Below, piece by piece: positions 44,663 through 53,599 of a stretch of DNA of 64,000 nucleotides. The stretch is from Chitinophaga varians (GTDB taxonomy: Bacteria > Bacteroidota > Bacteroidia > Chitinophagales > Chitinophagaceae). Numbering within the stretch: position 1 is the first letter of the stretch; every line of letters begins with the position of its first letter. A model generated the notes under the pieces. That model saw only the letters and a program-made list of their open reading frames with translations. It was not told the DNA's origin and did not search any database. The stretch is from the NCBI RefSeq assembly GCF_012641275.1, contig NZ_JABAIA010000001.1:496001-560000 (forward strand). The letters run 5' to 3'. The translations under genes and the position numbers were made by a program.

Positions 44663-44670
44663 CAAAGGTA
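44663..44670 (-). promoter_or_regulatory. TAnnTTTG -7 element of the methyltransferase gene
   Basis: TACCTTTG on the minus strand, 16 bases before the GTG start at 44646. It supports that start and separate transcription from the upstream Crp-like gene. Confidence 0.5.
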
Positions 44671-44703
44671 GCTGACAAACATCGCCGGGCAGATGAACCT
44701 GGG

Positions 44704-45273
44704 TTAAGAAATCCGTTTGCGGATACGGCTGAGCGCCTGCGGGGTAATGCCGATATAGGAAGCCAGGTGCTTGAGGGGCACATAACGGAACAGCTGCGGG
44801 GACTTGCTGAGCAGGTCCAGGTAACGCTCCTCCGCCGTCTTCGTCAGCAATGACAGTTCCCGTTCTGATTTGATGAGCAGCATTTGTTCCGTTGCCAGCC
44901 GGCCTATCCGGTCCACGACCCGCAGCTGGTCGTACATCCGTTGCATATCGTCGTAGTGAATACGCCACAACTTTGTTTCAGTGATGGTTTCGCCGTAATA
45001 ACGCGAAGGCTCGCGGGTATAGAACGAACTGTACACGCACATGAACCAGCCGTCAAAAGCAAATCCGACGGTCGTTTCATCGCCATTGGCAGCTTCTACA
45101 TAAAAACGTACCACACCGCTTTCCACGAAGGTGAGATAGTTCTCCGTTTCCCCTGCCTGCAGATAGAAAGTTTTAGCCGGATAGGTTTTAGGTTCAAAGC
45201 AGGCAGAAAAAGTGCGCCAGTCTTCTTCAGTGATATTTACCTGTTGACGGAGAAGTTCGTGCATGCGTTGCAT
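44704..45273 (-). CDS. Crp/Fnr family transcriptional regulator
   Basis: 189 residues. cNMP-binding-like domain about 20-115 (FYLQAGETENYLTFVESGVVRFYV). Short helix-turn-helix at the C-terminus (KHLASYIGITPQALSRIRKR). Same family and layout as the regulator at 11411-11986. Its probable targets are the downstream methyltransferase gene and the MFS exporter. Confidence 0.88.
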   Translation of the reverse strand: MQRMHELLRQQVNITEEDWRTFSACFEPKTYPAKTFYLQAGETENYLTFVESGVVRFYVEAANGDETTVGFAFDGWFMCVYSSFYTREPSRYYGETITETKLWRIHYDDMQRMYDQLRVVDRIGRLATEQMLLIKSERELSLLTKTAEERYLDLLSKSPQLFRYVPLKHLASYIGITPQALSRIRKRIS

Positions 45274-45382
45274 GGCCGTAGTATTAATGGGCTGTAAACT
45301 TAGATTTTTCCGGGCGGGATTGCAAAAAATGAATTGACTTTAACATTATTCAGCATTGATGAAACCCGTTACGCAGCAGTGG

Positions 45383-46159
45383 CTATTTGTCCAGCAGCCC
45401 CAGCTGACCCGCGATGGTCCGCCATTCAGCGCTGTGTAATTCATAGCGGACCATTTCCCGTAACTGCGTTTCATCGATGTGAAGACCGAACCGCTTCGCG
45501 ATCTCCTGTAAAGTACCGATACAATCGGTGTTATAGGGCGAAAAAGTATCTATGAACCATTTGGCGAAACAGCTTGCTGCGGGACTGGTATAACCGGAAG
45601 GATAGCCGCCCTGCATCCTGTCTTCAAAGAGGATGCGGCCGTAGTGATAGTGAATCTTTTCTTCCACAGGCAAATGGGCATATGTATCACGCAGGAAGAG
45701 GTCAAACTTCCGTTTGCCAGCCTCCGTTTGCAACAAACTGTCCACATCATGGCGCGCGGCTTTGGCGTAATCATATCTTCCTTCATTTACCCGGACTTCA
45801 CGAACGCCATGGCCACACGCTTTCCCCTCACGAAACAGCCGGACACGTATGGTTTCCGTATCCTTGTGCAGGGGCGTATAGCCGTTAAAGTTGATCGTGT
45901 CCAGAAATACATGTTCCACTTCAGCTTTAATACCAGCCTCCCCGAAGTCAAAGTGCAAAACAGGTAACGTTTGTTCCCGTTCTTCACGGCTGATCCATGT
46001 TCCGTTGTTTTTATCGAAATGGATTTCCTGCCAGGCATTTTCCGACAAGCGCTTAAAGACCACTACCCTGCCGGGATATATTGTTTCCCGGTGAATAGTG
46101 ATCTCTTCGCCTTCCTCAGCCATAATATCGATATGATCTTGATGACGGATGACTTTCAT
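45383..46159 (-). CDS. Hypothetical protein, 258 residues
   Basis: Not recognised. It has no signal peptide or membrane segment. The N-terminal half is beta-rich (IHRETIYPGRVVVFKR; VLHFDFGEAGIKAEVEHVFLDTINFNG). The C-terminal half is helical and ends with a possible small all-alpha domain (QEIAKRFGLHIDETQLREMVRYELHSAEW). The stop is 110 bases from the divergent Crp gene. It follows the Nudix gene by 9 bases, so they share a transcript. Confidence 0.6.
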   Translation of the reverse strand: MKVIRHQDHIDIMAEEGEEITIHRETIYPGRVVVFKRLSENAWQEIHFDKNNGTWISREEREQTLPVLHFDFGEAGIKAEVEHVFLDTINFNGYTPLHKDTETIRVRLFREGKACGHGVREVRVNEGRYDYAKAARHDVDSLLQTEAGKRKFDLFLRDTYAHLPVEEKIHYHYGRILFEDRMQGGYPSGYTSPAASCFAKWFIDTFSPYNTDCIGTLQEIAKRFGLHIDETQLREMVRYELHSAEWRTIAGQLGLLDK

Positions 46160-46168
46160 ATAGTATTG

Positions 46169-46573
46169 TTAATCCACCAGGCCGTCCTGTTGCAGTTTTT
46201 CAAATGCCAGCAATACACCGCGTACCTGATGCTGTTCTTTTCGGTATGTTTCGAGGCTGAAGAAACGCACGGCGCCTATTTCCGCTGATGGCTGCGGTGT
46301 TTGCCGCAACTGATGCAGGAAACAGTTTTGCCGCATCTCCACATTGTTTTCGCCGAAAGCCGGGGCGGTAATGTGATAGTACCAATGCAGGCTGTCAGCA
46401 GGGAGGTCCATATTCAGCTCTTCTCTTATTTCCCGTTGCATGGCTTGCAGCGGTGTTTCGCCGGCGTCCACTTTCCCGCCGGGCAGGTACCAGGCATTTT
46501 TGTTTTTACTGAAAGCCAGCATCAGCTCTCTGTTTTCCACTACGATAAGGCCAACACAATCTATGTACTTCAT
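46169..46573 (-). CDS. Nudix hydrolase
   Basis: 134 residues. The Nudix box is intact: GGKVDAGETPLQAMQREIREELN (G-x5-E-x7-REU-x-EE). It hydrolyses a nucleoside diphosphate derivative such as an oxidised nucleotide or ADP-ribose. It lies 25 bases downstream of the peroxiredoxin gene on the same strand, which fits oxidised-nucleotide clearance, but it has its own TAnnTTTG element. Confidence 0.92.
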   Translation of the reverse strand: MKYIDCVGLIVVENRELMLAFSKNKNAWYLPGGKVDAGETPLQAMQREIREELNMDLPADSLHWYYHITAPAFGENNVEMRQNCFLHQLRQTPQPSAEIGAVRFFSLETYRKEQHQVRGVLLAFEKLQQDGLVD

Positions 46574-46577
46574 CCCG

Positions 46578-46585
46578 CAAAAATA
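46578..46585 (-). promoter_or_regulatory. TAnnTTTG -7 element of the Nudix gene
   Basis: TATTTTTG on the minus strand, 4 bases before the ATG at 46573; transcripts from it would be leaderless or nearly so. Confidence 0.4.
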
Positions 46586-46598
46586 AGCAAAAGCTGGT

Positions 46599-47162
46599 TT
46601 ATACAGCGGTTGCTTTCAGGTAAGCCAGCACTTCATCGATATGTTTGTCCGGCGGAAATACAGGATAAAAATGTTTGCGGATGTAACCATTTTCAAAGAC
46701 CAGCGTCAGTCTTTTGATGAGAATGAGTGAGTCCACCATATGCACAGGTAGCCTGAGTGCTTCGCTGAAATGCCGGTGCTCATCGCTCAGCAGGTGAAAA
46801 GGCAAGTGTATGCGTTCCCGTTCGGAGCGCTGCATTTCCGGTGACTGCGTGCTCATGCCGAAGACAGTTGTCTGTAACTGTTGCAGCTCCTGATAGTGGT
46901 CACGGAAGGAACAGGCCTGCGGTGTGCATCCGCGGGCGCCGGGTATCTCGTCCCATCCGGGGGGCAATGGGATATGGGAGGGCCCTGTCATCGGATAACA
47001 ATAAATGACCAGTCTCCCGGGGATATTCCGCAGGCGCAGCATCGTGCCGTCTGTGGCAGCTAATTGTATATCCGGTATTTGTAATCCGTCGAGATGATCA
47101 CAGGCGCCGTCATCTGTTGGGACGGGCAGGTTGGGCGGCAGGTACGTCAGATCTGTTTCCAT
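46599..47162 (-). CDS. Peroxiredoxin-like redoxin
   Basis: 187 residues. AhpC/TSA-like fold: LQIPDIQLAATDGTMLRL, then LVIYCYPMTGPSHIP and GCTPQACSFRDHYQEL, where Cys in GCTPQAC is the likely peroxidatic residue in the helix used by BCP-type enzymes and the second Cys five residues on could resolve it. A loop of about 15 residues separates the TxxC region from the usual position. It probably reduces peroxides with thioredoxin. It is followed by the Nudix gene. Confidence 0.82.
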   Translation of the reverse strand: METDLTYLPPNLPVPTDDGACDHLDGLQIPDIQLAATDGTMLRLRNIPGRLVIYCYPMTGPSHIPLPPGWDEIPGARGCTPQACSFRDHYQELQQLQTTVFGMSTQSPEMQRSERERIHLPFHLLSDEHRHFSEALRLPVHMVDSLILIKRLTLVFENGYIRKHFYPVFPPDKHIDEVLAYLKATAV

Positions 47163-47181
47163 GATTTCCTGTTTTTGATGT

Positions 47182-47189
47182 CAAAATTA
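47182..47189 (-). promoter_or_regulatory. TAnnTTTG -7 element of the peroxiredoxin gene
   Basis: TAATTTTG on the minus strand, 19 bases before the ATG at 47162. Confidence 0.45.
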
Positions 47190-47285
47190 ATCCACCGGAA
47201 GAATATGTAACAGACACAGAATTTGAATATTTTACTATAACAGATGTTTTTGGGAGACATCAAATGCCTACCTTTATTGTGCCTC

Positions 47286-47945
47286 ATGACAACAGAAGAA
47301 ACATATGAGCAAGCAGACCCTCAGATAGTGGAAACATGGCTGAAAGGTTGGTCACTGGCGCGGGAACTCCCACCTCCAATAGCCGACCACGGCGGACTCC
47401 GGGTAGATGTAGGATGGCCAGACCAGCAAAAACGGTACGTTTTTTCTGCACTTGGCCCCGGTCTGTTTCACTTCGCCAACACCATTTTCCAACCGGCGGT
47501 TTTTCTGAAAGTATGTGCGCCGGCCTCCCTCGTAAGACCCGTACTGCCTCCCCGCTGGGAGATACAGCGCCCCGGATTCATGATGACCTGCTCCCTGCCT
47601 GTTCACCCTCCAGGGGTGCGGCTTCCTGAAGGATACACCCTTACTGTTACCACCACCAGCGCCGGCCCCGCAGCCACCATATACACTGCCGACGGCGAAA
47701 CAGCCGCCAGTGGCCTGCTGGCTATCGTTGACGACTATACTATTTACGACCGCATCGCCACCACGCCTGCACATCAGCGCCGCGGACTGGGAAGCGCCGT
47801 TATGAACGCCCTCACCATGGAAGCCGTCTCGCGTGGCTTCAAAAAGGGCATACTCGTGGCTACACCTGCCGGCAAAGCACTGTATGAAACGCTCGGCTGG
47901 AAATTGTACTCATTATACACCACTGCAGTTATCCCGCAACCCTGA
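47286..47945 (+). CDS. GNAT family N-acetyltransferase
   Basis: 219 residues from the ATG at 47286. The C-terminal 90 residues hold the GNAT acetyl-CoA site: IYDRIATTPAHQRRGLGSAVMNAL (motif A, Q-x-x-R-G-x-G) and GILVATPAGKALYETLGW (motif B). The N-terminal 110 residues are unassigned and may set the substrate. Cytoplasmic; substrate unknown. Confidence 0.88.
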   Translation: MTTEETYEQADPQIVETWLKGWSLARELPPPIADHGGLRVDVGWPDQQKRYVFSALGPGLFHFANTIFQPAVFLKVCAPASLVRPVLPPRWEIQRPGFMMTCSLPVHPPGVRLPEGYTLTVTTTSAGPAATIYTADGETAASGLLAIVDDYTIYDRIATTPAHQRRGLGSAVMNALTMEAVSRGFKKGILVATPAGKALYETLGWKLYSLYTTAVIPQP

Positions 47946-48017
47946 GACAACAAAACAACCACCCGGTTGTTAAGTCATCACACACAACTCCGTTAAACTG
48001 CTTAAAATTGATTGATT

Positions 48018-49601
48018 ATGCACGATAGCAACAAACACGCCTATTTTGTAGGCGGAGGCCTCGCTTCATTGGCCGCAGCCGTTTACCTGATTGAAGACGC
48101 TGGTTTCAAAGGAGAAAACATTCACATCATCGAAGCACTGCCCATTCTAGGCGGCAGCAACGACGGCGCCGGCGCCAAACAGGAGGGCTTTGTATGCCGT
48201 GGTGGCAGAATGCTTAACGAAGAAACATATGAGAATTTCTGGGACCTCACCAGCCGCATTCCCTCCCTCGAAATGCCCAATATCTCCGTAAAAGACGAAA
48301 TACTGGCCTTCGACCATGCCAATCCCACCCACGCCAAAGCAAGACTGATCGATAAATACGGTAAAATCCTCGACGTGCATTCCATGGGCTTCGATCATGA
48401 CGACCGGATGAAGATGCTCAAACTCTTCTTCACCGACGAAAATGAACTGGACCATATGACCATCCGCGAGTGGTTCGGCGACCACTTTTTCACCACCAAT
48501 TTCTGGTACATGTGGCAAACCACGTTCGCATGGCAGGAATGGTCCAGCCTCTTCGAGTTCAGAAGATACATGAACCGCATGATCCTGGAGTTTTCCAGGA
48601 TAGACACGCTGGAAGGTGTCACCAGAACGCCGTACAACCAATATGAATCCGTCATCCTTCCCATCAAAAAACACCTCGACAAATTCGGGGTCGATTACTC
48701 CCTGAAAAGGACCGTGACCGATCTTATTTTCAAAGACGACAACGGTATAACGGTAACGGCTATACAATATCAGGACGCCGACGGACAAACAGGCAGTATC
48801 GCGCTACAGGAAGGTGATCTCTGTTTCTTCACGAACGGCTGCATCACGGACAACTCCGATAATGGCGACTATAAAACGCCGGCCCGGTACCTGCCGGACA
48901 ATCCGCCTTCTTTTGCGCTGTGGAAAAAGATTGCGCTTAAAAAACCACGCCTCGGTAATCCGGACCCTTTCTTCGGCAAACCCGATGAAACAAAATGGTA
49001 TTCCTTTACCGCCACCTTCCGGGGCAACAAAATGCTGAAGCTCATAGAAGCCTTCTCCGGCAACAAACCCGGCAGCGGCGCACTGATGACCTTCAAAGAT
49101 TCCTCCTGGCGGATGTCTATCGTGGTGGCAGCGCAACCGCATTTTAAAGCGCAGGGCGAGGATACCACCATCTTCTGGGGCTACGGCCTCTATCCCGACA
49201 AAACGGGCGATTTTGTGCAGAAAAGAATGATCGACTGCACCGGGGAAGAAATCCTCACCGAGTTGCTACACCACCTGCATTTTGAACAACATGAAACTGA
49301 AATCAAAGAGAGCGTAGTGAACGTCATCCCCGTTATGATGCCCTACATCGATGCGTTGTTTCAGCCACATGCCAAGTCCGACCGGCCGCCGGTAGTGCCC
49401 AGGGGTTCCACCAACCTCGCTATGATCAGCCAGTTTGTGGAGATACCGCAGGACATGGTATTTACAGAGGAATACTCCGTAAGGGCCGCCCGCACTGCTG
49501 TGTACACGTTGCTCAACATAGACAGGGAAGTGGCGCCTGTAACACCTTACAACCGCCGTCCTGATGTGCTGGCCAAAGCCGTACACACCGCTTACCGTTA
49601 A
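48018..49601 (+). CDS. ohyA: Oleate hydratase
   Basis: 527 residues from the ATG at 48018. FAD-binding GGGLASLAAAVYLI near the N-terminus, then the family stretches GGSNDGAGAKQEGFVCRGGRML, NETYENFWDLTSRIPSL-like, WYMWQTTFAWQEWSS and, near the end, FVEIPQDMVFTEEYSVR. It adds water to the cis-9 double bond of oleate to give 10-hydroxystearate, in the cytoplasm or at the membrane. It is somewhat shorter than many characterised members. A 3-hydroxyacyl-CoA dehydrogenase gene follows 31 bases downstream and a terminator closes the pair. Confidence 0.92.
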   Translation: MHDSNKHAYFVGGGLASLAAAVYLIEDAGFKGENIHIIEALPILGGSNDGAGAKQEGFVCRGGRMLNEETYENFWDLTSRIPSLEMPNISVKDEILAFDHANPTHAKARLIDKYGKILDVHSMGFDHDDRMKMLKLFFTDENELDHMTIREWFGDHFFTTNFWYMWQTTFAWQEWSSLFEFRRYMNRMILEFSRIDTLEGVTRTPYNQYESVILPIKKHLDKFGVDYSLKRTVTDLIFKDDNGITVTAIQYQDADGQTGSIALQEGDLCFFTNGCITDNSDNGDYKTPARYLPDNPPSFALWKKIALKKPRLGNPDPFFGKPDETKWYSFTATFRGNKMLKLIEAFSGNKPGSGALMTFKDSSWRMSIVVAAQPHFKAQGEDTTIFWGYGLYPDKTGDFVQKRMIDCTGEEILTELLHHLHFEQHETEIKESVVNVIPVMMPYIDALFQPHAKSDRPPVVPRGSTNLAMISQFVEIPQDMVFTEEYSVRAARTAVYTLLNIDREVAPVTPYNRRPDVLAKAVHTAYR

Positions 49602-49632
49602 TCATATTCCATCACCGCAACAATCTCAGCAT

Positions 49633-50529
49633 ATGAATATAAAAACAGTTACCGTGGCCGGCAGCGGCGTATTAGGCGCCCAGATAGCCTTTCAGTCCGC
49701 AGTCCATCAGTACCAGGTCAATGTGTATGACATCAGCGACGCAGTGCTCGAAAAAGCCAAAGCCACTTTTCAACAGCTGGCAGGCGCCTATCAGCGTGAC
49801 CTTCACCTGGAAAAAGCAGACACTGACACTGCGTTGGGCCGTATCCGTTACTTCACCGATCTGGCAGCCGCCGTTAAAGGCGCCGATCTGCTAATAGAAG
49901 CCATCCCGGAAAACCCGTCCATCAAAATGGAGTTCTACCAAAAACTGGCTGCCGTGGCAGACCCGGACACTATTTTCGCCACCAACTCCTCCACCCTGCT
50001 GCCCAGCCAGTTTGCTGCCGCCACCGGAAGACCGGACCGTTTCCTGTCACTTCATTTTGCCAATGAAATATGGAAACACAATACGGCAGAAATCATGGGG
50101 CATCCCGGCACAGGCAAAGCGGCCTTTGATACCGTAGTAGCCTTTGCCAAATCTATTGGCATGGTGGCACTTCCGCTGCACAAAGAACAACCCGGTTATA
50201 TCGTCAACTCTCTGCTGGTGCCGCTGTTGGATGCCGCTACCACGCTGCTGGTAAGAGGCGTGGCCGATGTGGAGACCATCGACAAGACATGGATGGTGGC
50301 CACCGGCGCACCTTTGGGGCCGTTCGGCATACTGGACGTCGTGGGGCTCACCACTGCCTACAACATCACCAATATGGCCGCTGACAAAACCAAAGATCCG
50401 GAAAAGGCAAAAGCAGCCGCCTTCCTGAAAGAAAACTTTATCGACAAAGGAAAACTCGGCACCGCCACCGGAGAGGGCTTCTATAAGTACCCCGATCCGG
50501 CTTACAGGCAACCCGGCTTCCTGAAATAA
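49633..50529 (+). CDS. 3-hydroxyacyl-CoA dehydrogenase family protein
   Basis: 298 residues from the ATG at 49633. NAD-binding VAGSGVLGAQIAFQSA at the N-terminus; LLIEAIPENPSIKMEFYQKL, FATNSSTLLPSQFA and FLSLHFANEIWKHNTAEIM with the catalytic His; PGYIVNSLLVPLLDAA opens the C-terminal dimer domain. Length and form match 3-hydroxybutyryl-CoA dehydrogenases. The HFANE stretch replaces the usual HFFNP, so substrate choice may differ. Co-transcribed with oleate hydratase; it may oxidise hydroxy fatty acyl products. Confidence 0.88.
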   Translation: MNIKTVTVAGSGVLGAQIAFQSAVHQYQVNVYDISDAVLEKAKATFQQLAGAYQRDLHLEKADTDTALGRIRYFTDLAAAVKGADLLIEAIPENPSIKMEFYQKLAAVADPDTIFATNSSTLLPSQFAAATGRPDRFLSLHFANEIWKHNTAEIMGHPGTGKAAFDTVVAFAKSIGMVALPLHKEQPGYIVNSLLVPLLDAATTLLVRGVADVETIDKTWMVATGAPLGPFGILDVVGLTTAYNITNMAADKTKDPEKAKAAAFLKENFIDKGKLGTATGEGFYKYPDPAYRQPGFLK

Positions 50530-50556
50530 ACAAATCACTCTACAAACAAATAATCC

Positions 50557-50580
50557 GCCCCGGTCTCCCGGGGCTTTTTT
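50557..50580 (+). terminator. Intrinsic terminator after the ohyA pair
   Basis: Arms gccccgg / ccggggc with a 4-base loop and a T6 tract. It separates the oleate hydratase pair from the cytochrome oxidase operon. Confidence 0.9.
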
Positions 50581-50659
50581 ATCTCCCCAAAAACAAAACA
50601 TCAAACATTTCCGGCGATTTTTTGTATAACAAAGAGATATCTCTCTTAAATCCTGTCTT

Positions 50660-50785
50660 ATGCAAGAATCCAACAACCAGGAAAAATTCGTTCCCCGGGG
50701 CGCCATCGCCTTCTTCGCGCTGCTGGTGGTATTAGGACTGATAATATGGTTCGGCATCTATTTCCTCATGCTTTCCAGGATATAA
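50660..50785 (+). CDS. cbaD: Cytochrome ba3 oxidase subunit IIa
   Basis: 41 residues. A short polar N-terminus (MQESNNQEKFVPRG) is followed by one membrane helix AIAFFALLVVLGLIIWFGIYF and a positive tail SRI. The layout and the PRGAIA...WFGIYF pattern match the 34-residue subunit IIa of Thermus ba3 oxidase. It ends 11 bases before the subunit II gene. The match to the ba3 subunit order (IIa, II, I) makes the call strong despite the size. Confidence 0.82.
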   Translation: MQESNNQEKFVPRGAIAFFALLVVLGLIIWFGIYFLMLSRI

Positions 50786-50796
50786 ACTGTTTCCTC

Positions 50797-51249
50797 ATGA
50801 TCGACAAATTTGAACGGAACGTCATCATTGCGGCATTACTGTTGTCCGGCCTTTTTATTTTCTCCCTGTTTTACGCGATGGGCGCTAAAAAAGCGGATGT
50901 AACAGAATGCCTTCCCTACGATAAATCGTATGAAACCGCGAGGGTCAACCAGATCGACCAAACCACCTATCAGATCTTCTACGTCGCCCGGATGTGGAGC
51001 TTTGAGCCGGCCATCACCTATATACCGGTGGGCAGCGAAGTGGACCTGTTCCTCACCTCGCAGGACGTGGTACACGGCTTCGATATCTACAACAAAAATG
51101 TAAACCTGATGGGTGTTCCCGGAGGCGTCGCCAAAACGACGGTGCGGTTTGACCAGCCAGGCGTATATAAAGTCGTATGTCATGAATTCTGCGGCACCGG
51201 CCATCAGAACATGCAGGCAGAAATAATTGTCAACTATCCCAAAAAATAA
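50797..51249 (+). CDS. cbaB: Cytochrome ba3 oxidase subunit II (CuA)
   Basis: 150 residues from the ATG at 50797. One N-terminal membrane anchor (about 9-28). Periplasmic cupredoxin domain with a full CuA site: His 93 (VVHGFDI), Cys 128, Cys 132, His 136 and Met 139 (CHEFCGTGHQNM). One anchor helix, as in ba3 oxidases, where aa3 enzymes have two. It takes electrons from cytochrome c. Confidence 0.95.
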   Translation: MIDKFERNVIIAALLLSGLFIFSLFYAMGAKKADVTECLPYDKSYETARVNQIDQTTYQIFYVARMWSFEPAITYIPVGSEVDLFLTSQDVVHGFDIYNKNVNLMGVPGGVAKTTVRFDQPGVYKVVCHEFCGTGHQNMQAEIIVNYPKK

Positions 51250-51255
51250 GTCGCG

Positions 51256-52938
51256 ATGAATGTAAGCAGATACCTCAGGAACATCATCCTTGCAGAACTG
51301 TTTGTACCGGTATTGTTACTCACCATTGGCATTTATCACGGGTTGATGCAGGTGATTTACCGGGCCGGCGTGATCCACCAGGCTTCGGTGGCAAAGCTGG
51401 ACTACTACCAGGGCCTCACGCTGCATGGTGTGATCAATGCCATTGTGCTCACTACTTTTTTTGCAGTGGCCTTTGGTCATGCTACCATCGCCTTTTTCCT
51501 GAAGCGTGAACCGGGGCGTAAAGCGTCCATGCTGTCTTTGGTACTGATGATAGTCGGCACGCTGATGGCCGCTGCCGCCATATTATCGGGCAAAGCATCG
51601 GTACTCTATACTTTCTATCCGCCATTAAAAGCACATCCGGCATTTTATATCGGCACTGCCATGCTGATCGTTGGTTCCTGGGTAGCTTACTGGGACTGGG
51701 CCGTGGTATATGTGCGGTGGAAGAGGGAACACCGGGAAGAGAATACGCCGCTGGCCGTGATCGGCACGCTGGTCAATTTCACCATCTGGTTCGTATGTAC
51801 GTTGGCGGTAGCTTATGAAGTGCTTGTATTACTGGTGCCCTGGAGCCTGGGGTGGACCGCCGGCGTAAACGTGATGCTGGCCCGTACCCTGTTCTGGTTC
51901 TTTGGCCATGCCCTGGTATATTTCTGGCTCCTCCCCGCCTATATCATGTTTTACACCATGCTGCCCAAACTGGCCGGCGGTAAACTCTACTCCGGCACCG
52001 CAGGGCGCATTGCCTTTTTCCTTTTCCTGTTGTTTTCCATTCCCATTGGCGTACATCACCAGTTTGGCGACCCTTCCATCGGCCGGGGCATCAAGCTCAC
52101 CCAGTCACTGCTTACCTTTGCCGTGGCCATTCCCAGCTTTATTACCGCTTTTACCATTGCCGCTTCGCTGGAACATGCCTCCTGGCTGCGGGGTGGTAAA
52201 GGGTTATACAGCTGGATATGGAAACTGCCGTTCTTCCGGAAAGACGTGTTTCTCTTCGGATACCTCATCAATGGGCTGATCCTCTTTATTTTCGGCGGAC
52301 TGACGGGGCTGGTCAACGCTTCCTATTCCCTGAACAACACGGTACATAATACCGCCTTTATACCCGGACATTTTCATCTCACCGTAGCCGGCCCGGTATT
52401 CCTGGCCATCCTGGGCATGTCGATTTTCCTGGTATCGCAGCTCACCGGTAAAAAGATATACCTGCCGGCTATTAATACTATTATACCTTATCTGTGGACC
52501 GTGGGCGTACTGATTTTTTCCGCCGGGCTCATGTGGGGCGGACTGATGGGAGAACCGCGCCGTACCAATATGGGCCTCACTTACCTCAATCCCGCCAGTG
52601 AACAGTACCATCCGTACTGGGTTATTTCCAGCATGCTGGGACTCGCCGGCGGCGGCATTATGTTTGCCGCAGGCTTTTTATATTTCATCGTGTTCTTCGG
52701 TACTTTCCTGCGCAAGCGCAGCGCCGAGCCGATGATCGATTTCCCGGTGAGCGAAAGCCTGCATGAGGAAAAACGAATTCCCTTGTTCGATACCTTCCGG
52801 CCGTGGCTCATCCTGATGGGTTTCATACTCTTCATGACTTATCTGCCGGCCATTTCCGATGCGTTGAACAACACCGGTAAAAAGGCGCCGCCTTATTTAC
52901 CGACCGACCCCACGCCCATCGTGCATAAAAAACCATGA
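51256..52938 (+). CDS. cbaA: Cytochrome ba3 oxidase subunit I
   Basis: 560 residues, 12-13 membrane helices. Low-spin heme His 57 in LHGVINAIV. CuB ligands His 218, His 267 and His 268; Tyr 222 is placed to cross-link with His 218 (FFGHALVYFWLLPAY). The high/low-spin heme ligands lie in FIPGHFHLTVAGP. It reduces oxygen to water and pumps protons by the single K-path type of B-family oxidases. The start lies 6 bases after subunit II. Confidence 0.96.
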   Translation: MNVSRYLRNIILAELFVPVLLLTIGIYHGLMQVIYRAGVIHQASVAKLDYYQGLTLHGVINAIVLTTFFAVAFGHATIAFFLKREPGRKASMLSLVLMIVGTLMAAAAILSGKASVLYTFYPPLKAHPAFYIGTAMLIVGSWVAYWDWAVVYVRWKREHREENTPLAVIGTLVNFTIWFVCTLAVAYEVLVLLVPWSLGWTAGVNVMLARTLFWFFGHALVYFWLLPAYIMFYTMLPKLAGGKLYSGTAGRIAFFLFLLFSIPIGVHHQFGDPSIGRGIKLTQSLLTFAVAIPSFITAFTIAASLEHASWLRGGKGLYSWIWKLPFFRKDVFLFGYLINGLILFIFGGLTGLVNASYSLNNTVHNTAFIPGHFHLTVAGPVFLAILGMSIFLVSQLTGKKIYLPAINTIIPYLWTVGVLIFSAGLMWGGLMGEPRRTNMGLTYLNPASEQYHPYWVISSMLGLAGGGIMFAAGFLYFIVFFGTFLRKRSAEPMIDFPVSESLHEEKRIPLFDTFRPWLILMGFILFMTYLPAISDALNNTGKKAPPYLPTDPTPIVHKKP

Positions 52939-52939
52939 C

Positions 52940-53599
52940 ATGCATCACCGCTTCCGGCACATATTGTATTCCTGGAAGACAGCGGCGGCGCTGCTGATCT
53001 GCGTGCCGTTACTGGCTTACAGCCTCGTGCGGTGGACAGAAGACCGTTATGCCCCCCTGCCATGGTACGGCCCCAACAACACTATCGTCAGCAGTCCGCA
53101 ACAGGCAGCGGTATTGCCCGCATTCGCCTTTACCGATCAATACGGGGATACAGTGACGAATACACGGTTACAGCAGCATATCACCATAGCGAACTATTTC
53201 TTTACTTCCTGCCCGGTGGTATGTCCAGCGATGATGCACCAACTGCAACGGGTATACGCTGCTGCCGGAAGTGATACAGGCGTTGCTTTCCTGTCCCTGA
53301 CAGTAGACCCCGTGCGGGACAGCAGCGCCGCGTTACTGCGGTACAGCCGGCGGTTTGCCTTGCCAGCCAAAGGCTGGGCGCTCCTCACCGGTGATAAACC
53401 ATCGCTCTACCGCTTCGCCCGAAAAGGCCTTTACATCACGGCCACCGACGGCGACGGAGGACCGGACGATTTCATCCACAGTGAAAATATCGTATTGCTC
53501 GACCAGCAACAACATATCAGAGGTTATTATCAAGGCACGTCCGCATCAGCTGTAGACCAGCTGATCAGGGACATCAAAAAACTGCAACATGAACAGTAA
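52940..53599 (+). CDS. SCO1/SenC copper chaperone
   Basis: 219 residues. N-terminal membrane anchor (about 12-31). Thioredoxin-like SCO domain with CPVVC at 91-95 and a His in FIHSENIVLLD near 184: the usual two-Cys/one-His Cu site. It delivers copper to CuA of the subunit II encoded two genes upstream. Start one base after the stop of cbaA. Confidence 0.95.
   Translation: MHHRFRHILYSWKTAAALLICVPLLAYSLVRWTEDRYAPLPWYGPNNTIVSSPQQAAVLPAFAFTDQYGDTVTNTRLQQHITIANYFFTSCPVVCPAMMHQLQRVYAAAGSDTGVAFLSLTVDPVRDSSAALLRYSRRFALPAKGWALLTGDKPSLYRFARKGLYITATDGDGGPDDFIHSENIVLLDQQQHIRGYYQGTSASAVDQLIRDIKKLQHEQ

Noticed and set aside
48012..48017. TTG start two codons upstream of the oleate hydratase ATG
   Set aside because: An ATG two codons later gives the same protein with a normal start.
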